From assembly GCF_025362455.1 (NCBI RefSeq), contig NZ_JANYGJ010000112.1, positions 1 to 24,370 of the forward strand: a stretch of DNA of 24,370 nt, written 5' to 3'. Origin of the DNA: Deinococcus sp. GTDB taxonomy: Bacteria > Deinococcota > Deinococci > Deinococcales > Deinococcaceae. The notes beneath the pieces are model-generated. The model worked only from the letters and a program-made list of their open reading frames with translations. It searched no databases and had not been told where the DNA came from. Of this stretch, positions 7,428 through 15,142 are shown in pieces. Made by a program: the position numbers and the translations under genes. How positions within the stretch are numbered: position 1 is the stretch's first letter; each line of letters begins with the position of its first letter.

Positions 7428-8870
7428 ATGGCCCGCAAGGTGAGCAAAGCAACGCCCGGCCCCAAACCCATCGGTGAGATCCGGCAATTCGACGAAACGA
7501 ACCTGGCCCGACTGGGCCTGATCTGCGCCCAGGAGCGCATTTCGCCGAGCTACACCACCTGGAAAACCAGCTACGACGTCAACGGCCATGACGGTGAACT
7601 GTCCTGTTTTTCGCCAAGTGAAGTCGGCGGCGTTCCACACGGCGTCGACGGCGATTTCGTGACCGCCCTGAATACCATGTACCTCGAACAGGGTGCCCCG
7701 CTGGACGGCGTGGTCCACACCACGGCGTACCAGGTCTTGCAACGGGCAGGATTTGAGGACAACGGCGCCTCCTACGAGCGTCTGGCCGAGTCTTTGCGCC
7801 GGTTGCGACTCGCTGAGTACGTGATTGGTCGGGCCTGGCGGCGGCGAGGCGAGGGCGCCAACGGCTGGGCCAGCGTGGCATTTTCGTACATCAGCCAGAT
7901 CCGCCAGAGCACGCCCGAACACCGCGATCTGAGCCGGGGCACCACCCTCAGCGTGCAACTGGCCGAACCGGTGGCCGAGAGTATCCGCAATCAGTACATC
8001 CACCCGCTGGACCTCGAATTTCAGGTGAGTCTCAAGCGGCCCCTGACGCGGGCGCTCTACCGGCTGCTCAACGGCAGGCGCTACAGCGAGCACGACCCTC
8101 AGCATCCCATCGACAGCTTCAAGGTGCTGGTCTCCGACTGGGCACGCGACTGCAAGCTCACCGAGGTGATTACCGCCCGCATCAAGCGCAATCTGGACGA
8201 AGCCCACCAGGAGCTGATCCGGCGCCAGTACCTCAAGGAGGTGGTGTTCGAGGGGCGCGGCAGCCGGGCGACGGTGACCTACGTGTACGGGCAGGCACCG
8301 GCGTCGGAGCCCAGCGTTCAGGTGATGCCTGACTCGCCGCTGGTGCAGACCCTGATCGGCCATCAGGTGGCCCGCAACGTGGCGGTCAAACTGGTCAAGG
8401 ACCACGGCGAGGCGCACGTCAGCGCCCGGCTGGAGCGATTCCTGTCGATGCTGGCGGCAGGCTACCAGCCGCGCCAACTGGGCGCCCTGCTGGTCGACGT
8501 CATCAAGGATCAGGAGGGCAAATACCTCGATTCCGGTCCGGTCACTTTGCCCTCAGGTGCGGCTGGGCCGGTCTCCAGGCCCGCCAGACCCCGCGCCGAA
8601 GCGGTGGTCACCGCCGACGAGGACGCGGCGGACGAGGCCAAATTCCGCGCCCTGCCACGCGAGGAGCAGGCGGCCATGACCATCTCGGCGCTGAAGATGA
8701 TCCTTCGCAACAAAGCCGGGGAAGGCACGCTCAACCGCGTTCAGGCCGGTGTGCTGGCGGGCACCCTGGATGGCCGAGACCTGCTGCGCCAGGCGGGTAA
8801 GGCCGCCCTGGACATGAAGCTGCAATCCTTTGTCGAAGACCTCCGGCAACTGGTAGGACGTACCGGTTAA
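7428..8870 (+). CDS. repA: Plasmid replication initiator protein, RPA family
   Basis: Initiator of 480 residues that would bind the adjacent iterons, open the origin and recruit the replication machinery. The N-terminal ~300 residues look like the replication initiator protein A family: FDETNLARLGLICAQERI near the start, the predicted winged-helix stretch YERLAESLRRLRLAEYVI, and LKRPLTRALYRLLNGRRYS, a typical conserved block. The C-terminal third is more variable and charged. Context supports the call: twelve iterons upstream and parA with its partner downstream. An in-frame GTG at 7410 would extend the frame but lies upstream of the -10 box, so the ATG at 7428 is preferred. Whether this replicon is a plasmid, megaplasmid or chromid cannot be decided here. 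Confidence 0.87.
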   Translation: MARKVSKATPGPKPIGEIRQFDETNLARLGLICAQERISPSYTTWKTSYDVNGHDGELSCFSPSEVGGVPHGVDGDFVTALNTMYLEQGAPLDGVVHTTAYQVLQRAGFEDNGASYERLAESLRRLRLAEYVIGRAWRRRGEGANGWASVAFSYISQIRQSTPEHRDLSRGTTLSVQLAEPVAESIRNQYIHPLDLEFQVSLKRPLTRALYRLLNGRRYSEHDPQHPIDSFKVLVSDWARDCKLTEVITARIKRNLDEAHQELIRRQYLKEVVFEGRGSRATVTYVYGQAPASEPSVQVMPDSPLVQTLIGHQVARNVAVKLVKDHGEAHVSARLERFLSMLAAGYQPRQLGALLVDVIKDQEGKYLDSGPVTLPSGAAGPVSRPARPRAEAVVTADEDAADEAKFRALPREEQAAMTISALKMILRNKAGEGTLNRVQAGVLAGTLDGRDLLRQAGKAALDMKLQSFVEDLRQLVGRTG

Positions 8871-9226
8871 AGCCCTTGGAGACGCTGTTGCGCCTCTCCT
8901 CTCCCCCTACTGGTGACCAGCAGGCCAGCCGTTGTGAATGCCAACACCAGATCAGTCGCGGGACCAACTCAGCGTTGTAAGGTCATTTAAGATGCCTCCA
9001 AGCACCGGAGGTAGGCAGGAGTGCGACCAACCGTTTTCTGAGTCTTGTGGGTGCCACTGGTGAGCAGCAAACGAGGTTCAGGAATCAAGACACGATCTTG
9101 ATAACCAGATGGCAATGAACTTGAAGAGGGTTTCGGGCTGTGCGAGACATTTGATTGTAAACTTTGGGCTCGATGCTTTTGCACTGTTAAGAGTATGATA
9201 ATACGAAAGTATATAATTACGGACTT
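8871..9226. other. Gap between initiator and partition genes
   Basis: This 356-bp convergent gap has no convincing gene. A small inverted repeat, ATCAAGA at 9084-9090 and TCTTGAT at 9096-9102, could form a weak hairpin but lacks a T-run. The last 40 bp are AT-rich with GAGTATGATAATACGAAAGT at 9191-9210, resembling the AAAGTAT sites on the other side of parA. Confidence 0.5.
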
Positions 9227-9595
9227 TTAGACTTTCAGCCAGCCATCCAGCAGCTCGTTGATGAGGTCACTGACGTCCTTGCGCTCATCCAGAAGGCGTT
9301 TGCGGGCCTCAGTGTAGGTGGCGGAGTGCAGCAACACGGTGACCTGCTGATACTCCGGATTGGAGCGTTTACCAGGTGGGCGGCCCATCTTTTTGGCGGG
9401 CACGGGAGTCGGAGCCGCATCGTCCACTGGCGCAGATACGAGTGGCGCTGACACGGGCGACGCTGACACAAGCGACGCTGACACAAGCGAAAATACAGCG
9501 GTGAGGTCTGGACTCTCTCCTACCAGACCCTGCTGCGCGTCTTGCTGTGAGCGGCGCTGGCGCATTTCCTTGAGCCCGGCGAATTTACTGGTCAT
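9227..9595 (-). CDS. Ribbon-helix-helix partition partner (ParB-like centromere binder)
   Basis: Small protein of 122 residues whose gene overlaps the end of parA by 4 bp, so the two are translated together. The C-terminal part fits a ribbon-helix-helix fold: strand YQQVTVLLHS (82-91), helix 1 about 92-104, helix 2 DVSDLINELLDGWL (107-120). A basic GRPPGKR (71-77), like an AT-hook, precedes it. The N-terminus is basic and glutamine-rich, and residues 36-57 are a flexible VSAS/VSAP repeat. In type Ib partition systems a small ribbon-helix-helix protein binds the centromere, represses the operon and stimulates ParA ATPase through its N-terminal tail; that role is inferred. No canonical ParB domain is present. 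An antitoxin is a weaker alternative because the partner is ParA, not a toxin. Confidence 0.75.
   Translation of the reverse strand: MTSKFAGLKEMRQRRSQQDAQQGLVGESPDLTAVFSLVSASLVSASPVSAPLVSAPVDDAAPTPVPAKKMGRPPGKRSNPEYQQVTVLLHSATYTEARKRLLDERKDVSDLINELLDGWLKV
9427..9486 (-). repeat. Four 15-bp tandem units inside the partition partner gene
   Basis: Two exact copies of GCGACGCTGACACAA (9457-9471, 9472-9486) follow two weaker copies (9427-9441, 9442-9456). On the coding strand they encode SLVSA, SLVSA, SPVSA, PLVSA, a likely flexible linker between the N-terminal tail and the DNA-binding domain. Confidence 0.85.
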
Positions 9596-10218
9596 GCTTT
9601 TTCCCCTATTGCACAGTCCTCCACCACTCGAATGATCTCTTTGGCGGCCAGCTCGTAGTCCGACCAGGCGGTTTTGGCGCTCCTGACGTTCCTGGCGTTC
9701 TGCACGGCCACACCCTGAGCGCTGGCGTGCCGGAACGCCGAGGTCTGGCGGATGGTGGCCTGCATCACGGGTAGCCCCTCCGATTCGAGCAGGGCGCGGG
9801 CCTCGGCGCCTTCTCTGGACGGTGCGGGCGGCACCAGCGTCAGCAAGATGCGGTAGTTGCCATCCATGGTCTGAAGCGCCTCGGTGGTCTGCATCAGGGC
9901 GTCCAGACTCATGGCTTCCGGGTTGGTCGGCAGCACCAGCAGATCACAGCCGCCCACCAGGTCACGCAATTCGTCGGCGCTGGGTCGGGCGCCCGTGTCG
10001 ATGACGATGTGTTCGAACTGCCTTGAATACTTCATGGCCTGACCTTCCGGGTAGACCTGAAATGGCAGGTTGTCGTGCGAGGCCCACAGCGAGGCGCTGC
10101 GGTTGGAATCGCCGTCGACCAGCATGGTCGGGGCCGAGCGCTGGAAGTAGGCGGCCAGGTGAACGGCGGTGGTGGTCTTGCCAACCCCACCCTTGAAGCC
10201 AGCGACGGTAATAATCAT
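9592..10218 (-). CDS. parA: ParA-family partition ATPase (small, type Ib)
   Basis: ATPase of 208 residues that drives plasmid segregation by cycling on the nucleoid. The deviant Walker A motif KGGVGKTT (9-16) has the signature lysine K9 as well as K14. Walker A' is VDGDSNRSAS (34-43) and Walker B is HIVIDTG with D74. It lacks the extra N-terminal DNA-binding domain of type Ia ParA, so its partner protein most likely represses the operon. The partner gene overlaps its stop codon by 4 bp. Two CTTTCGAAAG palindromes lie upstream, and a -10-like TACAGT ends 7 bp before the ATG. The protein is complete and the size is normal for type Ib. Confidence 0.93.
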   Translation of the reverse strand: MIITVAGFKGGVGKTTTAVHLAAYFQRSAPTMLVDGDSNRSASLWASHDNLPFQVYPEGQAMKYSRQFEHIVIDTGARPSADELRDLVGGCDLLVLPTNPEAMSLDALMQTTEALQTMDGNYRILLTLVPPAPSREGAEARALLESEGLPVMQATIRQTSAFRHASAQGVAVQNARNVRSAKTAWSDYELAAKEIIRVVEDCAIGEKA

Positions 10219-10225
10219 CTCGCCG

Positions 10226-10278
10226 ACTGTACACCATTACGGTGGTGCAGACTTTCGAAAGTACAGGCTTTCGAAAGT
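10226..10278 (-). promoter_or_regulatory. parA promoter with two palindromic operator sites
   Basis: On the minus strand TACAGT (10231 down to 10226) ends exactly 7 bp before the parA ATG, the spacing expected of a leaderless transcript. Just upstream lie ACTTTCGAAAGT (10251-10262) and CTTTCGAAAG (10268-10277), two perfect palindromes whose starts are about 16 bp apart. They cover the -35 area, a natural place for the ribbon-helix-helix protein to repress the operon. Confidence 0.55.
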
Positions 10279-10343
10279 GCGACCGTGCAAATATGCAAAA
10301 TTATGAATGTATAAAACTCTGATAAATAGAGGGTTCTCACGCT

Positions 10344-10653
10344 CATACTTTTATAAGTTCAAAAGTATGGCGGTATGAAACCATGAAAACGAGGCAGAAG
10401 GTGTGTCATAGCGCAATACCATGCTTCGAGGTTCATATGGCCTCCGTCGGTACAAGTGTAAAAGTATGAATATTCACCCTTGCAAAATTGCATTATGAGC
10501 TCCCTGACACTCAGACACCCCAAAACGGTTCGCTCAACGCCAGGCTCGGACTCAGGACCGAACTACCGTCGCTGGCTCCGAGAAGGCACTCGTCTGAGCA
10601 TTCGTATTTTCATACTTGTAAAAGTATACACAGCTATACTTACGTACTTTTAC
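10344..10653. repeat. Cluster of AAAAGTAT-type inverted sites, candidate centromere
   Basis: The 625-bp gap between parA and the FadR-type gene holds no convincing gene. Its AT-rich part has repeated AAAAGTAT sequences in both directions. CATACTTTT (10344-10352) pairs with AAAAGTATG (10361-10369) across 8 bp. GTAAAAGTATG recurs at 10458-10468. ATACTT (10612-10617) pairs with AAGTAT (10622-10627), AAGTATA (10622-10628) with TATACTT (10635-10641), and GTAAAAGTA (10618-10626) with TACTTTTAC (10645-10653). Repeated short sites beside parA usually form the centromere. The assignment is inference; some sites could instead control the FadR-type gene. Confidence 0.6.
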
Positions 10654-10843
10654 TGCTGGGCATATGTTTCCAGGGTCTGCACTCACGTCCAGCAGGGGAA
10701 GGGCTGTCCCTGTGTAGCTGCCTACTTGACCGCCAGCGCTGGCTCGTGCATATTTTCATTCATCACCGGTCCAGTGGTCGGACCAATCGATCCCAACTCG
10801 CCGCCTGTTTTGCCGCCCCCGCCGAGTCAGCCGGAGGTCCACC

Positions 10844-11578
10844 GTGAGCGCCAAGCCCCTCAGACAGGTCAAGATCGCCGATCAGGTGGTAGGCGAGTTG
10901 CAGGTGTGGTTTCGCTCCGGTGAATTGACGGCGGGCATGCGGCTGCCCCCGGAACGGGAACTGGCGGCGCAGTTCGGCGTTTCGCGGACCAGCCTGCGCG
11001 ACGCGCTGCGGCGGCTGGAGCTGCTCGGCTACCTGGACGCCCGGCAGGGAGACGGCACCTACGTGCGGGTGCCGGACGGCGACGCCCTGTCGCAGCCGTT
11101 TCGCAATCTAGTCAACACCTTGCCGCACAACGCCGCCGATCTGCTGGAATTCCGGATGCTGATCGAGCCGGAGGTGGCGGCGCTGGCGGCCACACGCCTG
11201 ACGGGGGAGGGGAGAGCGGCGCTGCTGGGCAGCCTGAAGCGGCAACGTGCCCTGCCGGACAACGGCCCCCGTCTGGGCCACGAGGACGCCCTGTTTCACG
11301 ACGTGCTGGCTCAGGTCGCGGGCAACATGGTGGTTCTGCGCGTGCTGGAAACCCTGCGCGACCTGCTGCGTGACGTCCGCACCATCTCGCTTCCGGCGGC
11401 GGGCTCCAGGCGGACGGTCAGCGAGCATGAACGCATCATCCAGGCGGTGCTGGCGCAGGACCGGGACGGCGCCCGACAAGCCATGCGCGAGCACCTGGAG
11501 GACGTGACCCGCACTTACCAGGACGCCGTGTGGCGGCGAGATCATACAGATCAGCTCGCACTGCAACGACCCGGCTGA
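10844..11578 (+). CDS. GntR-family regulator, FadR subfamily (FCD domain)
   Basis: Transcription regulator of 244 residues. The N-terminal winged helix (about 8-77) has LPPERELAAQFGVSRTSLRDALRRLELLGYL and the wing QGDGTYV, as in GntR proteins. The C-terminal FCD domain (about 95-230) keeps the metal or ligand residues D148 and H152 (DALFHDVL), H195 (SEHERII) and H217 (REHLED). FadR-type proteins bind small carboxylates such as organic acids, sugar acids or fatty acyl groups. The gene starts at GTG with GGAGG 6 bp upstream and lies 46 bp before the binding-protein gene, so it is probably the first gene and local regulator of the transport operon. The inducer is unknown; no clear FadR-type operator was recognised. 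Confidence 0.9.
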   Translation: MSAKPLRQVKIADQVVGELQVWFRSGELTAGMRLPPERELAAQFGVSRTSLRDALRRLELLGYLDARQGDGTYVRVPDGDALSQPFRNLVNTLPHNAADLLEFRMLIEPEVAALAATRLTGEGRAALLGSLKRQRALPDNGPRLGHEDALFHDVLAQVAGNMVVLRVLETLRDLLRDVRTISLPAAGSRRTVSEHERIIQAVLAQDRDGARQAMREHLEDVTRTYQDAVWRRDHTDQLALQRPG

Positions 11579-11624
11579 TTCGTCGCCCCCTTCTCGACAT
11601 CTCACCCAGCACAGGAGTGACGCC

Positions 11625-13112
11625 ATGACCCGGACCAAGTTTGCGCCCCCGATGATTCTCGGTTTGACACTCTTCCTGAGCACCGCTGCCGCCGAAACGC
11701 TGATCGTCGGCCTCGACGCCGATCCGCCCAGGCTGGACCCGGCGCTGTCCACCGCCTTCGTGGACCGGCAGGTGATGAACCAGATTTTCGACAAACTGGT
11801 GGACGTGGACGAGAAGCTGAAGGTGGTCCCGATGGTCGCCAAGAGCTGGAAGGTGAGCAATGCCGGGCTGACCTACACCTTCAAGCTGAATACGGGCATC
11901 AAGTTCGCCGACGGCACCGTCCTGGACGCCGCCGCCGTCAAATACAGTATTGAGCGCAACCTGACGCTGGAAGGCAGCGCCCGCAAAGGCGAACTGGCCA
12001 GCGTCAAGGAGGTCGCGGCGCCCGACGCGGCCACTGTGGTCATCAACCTGAAGGTGCCCTACGGCCCGCTGCTGGCGGTGCTGAGTGACCGCTCTGGGAT
12101 GATCGTCTCGCCGACAGCGGCCAAGAAATCAGGGGCAGACTTCGCCAACGAGCCGGTGGGTAGCGGCCCGTTCAGCTTCGTCAGTCGCAAGCGCCAGGAC
12201 AACATCACCCTCAAGGCCAACGCGGTGTACTGGCGCGGCAAACCCAAGCTCGACGGCCTGGTGTATCGCCCGTTTCCAGACGGTGACGTGCGAGTGGCCA
12301 ATCTGCTTTCCGGCGCCGTGCAGGTCATCACCCCGGTAGACCCCAAGGATGTTGCGACCATTCAGAAGAACGCCAAGCTGGACGTGACCACCTTCCAGGG
12401 GCTGGGCTTTCAGGGCGTCTGGATGAACATCGGCAAGCCCCCGTTCAACAACAAACTGGTGCGCCAGGCGTTCTCCGCCTCGCTGGACCGCGACGCCATC
12501 AACAAGGTCGTGTTCCTGGGCACGGTCAAGCCCGCCGCCGGTCCCTTTCCGCCGGGCACGCCCGCCTACTCGGCGGCGATCAGGGTGCAGGCCGCCGACC
12601 TCGCCGGAGCCAGAAAGAAACTGGCCCAGGCCGGAAAGCCCAGCATCCCCTTCACGCTGCTGACCGCGCCGGGGGCCGTCAATGCCCAACTGGCGCAGCT
12701 CTATCAGGCGATGGCGGCGCAGGTCGGCTTCAACGTCAAGATCGAAACCGTCGAGTTCGGCGCCCTGCTCGACCGCGCCGACAAGCGCAACTACGACGCG
12801 GTGATGCTCGGCTGGTCGGGCCGCCCCGATCCGGACGGCAACATCTACGAGTTCTTCCATACCGGCGGCAGCAACAACCAGGCCGGGTACAGCGTGCCCG
12901 GCATAGATTCCCTGCTCGAAAAGGCCCGCGCCCAGACGGCTATGAGCGCCCGCGTCGCCACCTACAACGTCGCGCTGGGCAAGATCGTGGACGACTCGCC
13001 GTATGCCTTTACCTACTTCACCAGCAACACGGTCGGCAACGCCAAGACCGTGACCGGTCTGCGCCTCGTTCCGGACGGGATTTTGCGCTTCTACACGGTG
13101 GACACCAAATAG
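11625..13112 (+). CDS. ABC transporter substrate-binding protein, family 5 (first set)
   Basis: Extracytoplasmic solute receptor of 495 residues for peptides, nickel, oligosaccharides or related solutes. The N-terminus is a classic Sec signal peptide with cleavage likely after STAAA (residues ~20-24); no lipobox cysteine is seen. Family 5 blocks follow: PPRLDPALST at the mature start, LTYTFKLNTGIKFADGTVLDAAAVKYSIER, EPVGSGPFSF and the C-terminal DAVMLGWSGRPDPDGNIYEFF. AGGAG lies 7 bp before the ATG. It is followed 67 bp later by its likely permeases. The gap between carries a 14-bp tandem repeat, GCCACAAGCCACGC, at 13144-13170. The solute cannot be named from sequence; the downstream acetamidase suggests an amide-containing compound. 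Confidence 0.9.
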   Translation: MTRTKFAPPMILGLTLFLSTAAAETLIVGLDADPPRLDPALSTAFVDRQVMNQIFDKLVDVDEKLKVVPMVAKSWKVSNAGLTYTFKLNTGIKFADGTVLDAAAVKYSIERNLTLEGSARKGELASVKEVAAPDAATVVINLKVPYGPLLAVLSDRSGMIVSPTAAKKSGADFANEPVGSGPFSFVSRKRQDNITLKANAVYWRGKPKLDGLVYRPFPDGDVRVANLLSGAVQVITPVDPKDVATIQKNAKLDVTTFQGLGFQGVWMNIGKPPFNNKLVRQAFSASLDRDAINKVVFLGTVKPAAGPFPPGTPAYSAAIRVQAADLAGARKKLAQAGKPSIPFTLLTAPGAVNAQLAQLYQAMAAQVGFNVKIETVEFGALLDRADKRNYDAVMLGWSGRPDPDGNIYEFFHTGGSNNQAGYSVPGIDSLLEKARAQTAMSARVATYNVALGKIVDDSPYAFTYFTSNTVGNAKTVTGLRLVPDGILRFYTVDTK

Positions 13113-13179
13113 GGAGGGGAGAGGACGACTGCCGTTTCCACAGGCCACAAGCCACGCGCCACAAGCCAACGGAGTTCTT

Positions 13180-14124
13180 ATGCTGATCTTCGCCGCCAGA
13201 CGGCTGCTGGCCGCCATTCCAACATTACTGGTCGTGACGCTGCTGGTGTTCGCGCTGGTCCGGCTGCTGCCTGGTGACCCAGCCCGGCTGCAACTCGGCG
13301 AGGAGGCCACGCCCCAGGCGCTGACCGAGCTACGTCACAAGATGGGGCTGGACCGTCCGGTGGCCGTGCAGTACGTCTCCTGGCTCGGTGATCTGGGCCA
13401 GCTCAATCTGGGCCGCAGCTTGCAGGACAACACCACGGTGTCCAGCCTGATCGCCCAGAAATTGCCCACGACCTTCGAGCTGGCGCTGCTGAGCCTGCTG
13501 ATCGCGGTGGCGCTGGCCCTCCCGGCGGGCATTCTCAGTGCCTTGCGGCCCGGCGGCGCCCTCGACCGACTCGTCACGCTGCTGGCGCTGTCGGGCATCA
13601 GCTTGCCGACCTTTTTCCTGGGCATCCTGCTGATCTACATCTTCAGCGTCAATCTGGCCTGGATACCCGCCAGCGGCTACGTCGGCCTGAGCGAGAACGC
13701 CGGGCTCAACCTCAAGCTGATGCTGTTGCCCGCCGTCACGCTGGGCGTTGGCTCGGCGGCGGTGCTGACCCGCTTCCTGAGAAGTAGCTTGCTGGAAGTG
13801 CTGAACCAGGATTATGTCCGCACCGCCCGCGCCAAGGGGGTCGCCGGACGGCTGGTGATCGTCAAGCACGCGCTGCGCAACGCCCTGATTCCGGTGGTGA
13901 CGGTGCTGGGATTGCAACTCGGCGGCCTGCTGGGCGGCGCGGTGGTCACCGAGCAGATCTTCAGCGTGCCCGGCTTCGGGCGGCTGCTGGTGGACGCCGT
14001 GTTCACCCGCGATTTGCCGGTGATTCAGGGCATGGTGCTGACCTCGGCGGCGCTGGTGTTTCTGGTCAGCTTCCTGGTGGACCTGGCCTACGGCGCCATC
14101 GACCCCCGCGTGAGGTTCGGATGA
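13180..14124 (+). CDS. ABC permease, DppB/OppB type (first set)
   Basis: Inner-membrane permease of 314 residues with the DppB layout. The first membrane segment is at about 9-30, followed by GDPARLQLGEEATPQAL and a second block LRHKMGLDRPVAVQYVSWLG, both characteristic of this subunit. The cytoplasmic EAA loop that contacts the ATPase reads DYVRTARAKGV...HALRNALIPV (about 209-233). The end AYGAIDPRVRFG is typical. A GGAG-type ribosome site precedes the ATG. It would pair with the DppC-type permease that follows after a 121-bp gap containing a large inverted repeat. Confidence 0.92.
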   Translation: MLIFAARRLLAAIPTLLVVTLLVFALVRLLPGDPARLQLGEEATPQALTELRHKMGLDRPVAVQYVSWLGDLGQLNLGRSLQDNTTVSSLIAQKLPTTFELALLSLLIAVALALPAGILSALRPGGALDRLVTLLALSGISLPTFFLGILLIYIFSVNLAWIPASGYVGLSENAGLNLKLMLLPAVTLGVGSAAVLTRFLRSSLLEVLNQDYVRTARAKGVAGRLVIVKHALRNALIPVVTVLGLQLGGLLGGAVVTEQIFSVPGFGRLLVDAVFTRDLPVIQGMVLTSAALVFLVSFLVDLAYGAIDPRVRFG

Positions 14125-14175
14125 AAAAAAATTGTGTCGAGTCGAAGACGAGACCGACCAACGGGAGCAGTAATA

Positions 14176-14248
14176 GATACCGTATGGCGGCGATGGAAGC
14201 CTCTCCGGTGCGTTTTCGGAGAGGCTGGAATCAGAGCGATACGGTATG
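14176..14248. repeat. Nested inverted repeat between permease genes, overlapping the next start codon
   Basis: Two inverted repeats are nested in the 121-bp gap. The outer arms are ATACCGTAT (14177-14185) and ATACGGTAT (14239-14247). The inner arms are AGCCTCTCCG (14198-14207) and CGGAGAGGCT (14217-14226) with a 9-nt loop. The right outer arm includes the first two bases of the next gene's ATG. It may be an RNA hairpin tuning expression or processing inside the operon, or a small dispersed repeat of the SNR kind described in Deinococcus radiodurans. Which of these is not decided by the sequence. Confidence 0.75.
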
Positions 14249-15118
14249 ACAGCGCTGCCTGCCGTGCCAACCATCAAACGTGAGCGCAACAAGACCCTCC
14301 GGCGCTTCACCGCCAACCGCCTGGCTGTCGCCGGACTGATCGTCGTGCTACTGCTGAGCGTGGTGGCGCTGCTCTCGCCGTACATCTCGCCCTTCGACCC
14401 GGCCAAGCAGGACTTTGCGGCGCTGCTGCAATCACCCAGCGCCGCTCACCCCCTCGGCACCGACGAACTGGGCCGCGATACCCTCAGCCGCGTGCTGTAC
14501 GGCGCCCGCATCAGCCTCTCCGCCGGGCTGGTCAGCGTGGCCCTGGCGCTGGTCGTCGGCACCGCCCTGGGCCTGATCGCGGGCTTCGTCGGCGGCTGGC
14601 TGGACGAGCTGATCGGGCGAATCATCGACGCGCTGCTGGCCTTTCCCTTCCTGATCCTGGCGATCTCGCTGGCCGCCATCTTGGGTCCGAGTTTGCAGAA
14701 CACCATGCTGGCCATCGCCATCGTCACCACTCCGGCCTTCGCCCGCGTCACCCGCGCTCAGGTGCTGGCTCAGCGCGAGCTGGACTACGTACAGGCTGCC
14801 AGTGCGCTCGGTGCGTCCAGTGGGCGGACCCTGCTGCGCCACATTCTCCCCAACATCTCCGGCGCCCTGATCGTGCAGGCCAGCCTGGCCATCGCCGAGG
14901 CCGTGCTGGCCGAGAGCACCCTCAGTTTCCTGGGCCTGGGCGTGCAGCCGCCGACGCCGAGCTGGGGCAGCATGCTCAACACCGCTCGCGGCTACCTCCA
15001 GACCGCGCCCTGGCTGGCCCTGGCCCCCGGCGTCATCATCTTCCTGACGGTGCTGGCCTTCAACCTGCTCGGCGACGGCCTGCGCGACGCCCTGGACCCC
15101 AGGGGCCGGACCCGGTGA
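14246..15118 (+). CDS. ABC permease, DppC/OppC type (first set)
   Basis: Inner-membrane permease of 290 residues. The N-terminal stretch RRFTANRLAVAGLIVVLLLSVVALLSPYISPFDP and the block HPLGTDELGRDTLSRVLYGARISL are hallmarks of DppC. The EAA loop reads ELDYVQAASALGASSGRTLLRHILPNI. The end FLGLGVQPPTPSWGSML...LGDGLRDALDPR is also typical. The ATG lies in the right arm of the inverted repeat described above and has no obvious Shine-Dalgarno sequence, so its translation may depend on the RNA fold or on coupling. It is most like the next gene, another DppC-type permease, and the pair probably arose by duplication or by joining of two operons. Confidence 0.92.
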   Translation: MTALPAVPTIKRERNKTLRRFTANRLAVAGLIVVLLLSVVALLSPYISPFDPAKQDFAALLQSPSAAHPLGTDELGRDTLSRVLYGARISLSAGLVSVALALVVGTALGLIAGFVGGWLDELIGRIIDALLAFPFLILAISLAAILGPSLQNTMLAIAIVTTPAFARVTRAQVLAQRELDYVQAASALGASSGRTLLRHILPNISGALIVQASLAIAEAVLAESTLSFLGLGVQPPTPSWGSMLNTARGYLQTAPWLALAPGVIIFLTVLAFNLLGDGLRDALDPRGRTR

Positions 15119-15142
15119 GGGCGGTCTGATGAGGACTACTCT

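Noticed and set aside
8862..8870. TACCGGT at the end of the initiator gene as a thirteenth iteron
   Set aside because: Only 7 of 21 bases match, which is expected by chance in this GC-rich sequence.
8987..9184. Possible 65-codon minus-strand gene between the initiator and the partition genes
   Set aside because: No ribosome site, no family resemblance, serine-rich random composition; judged noise.
10480..10923. Possible 147-codon gene upstream of the FadR-type regulator
   Set aside because: It overlaps the regulator start, lacks a ribosome site, spans the AAAAGTAT repeats and has no protein-like pattern.
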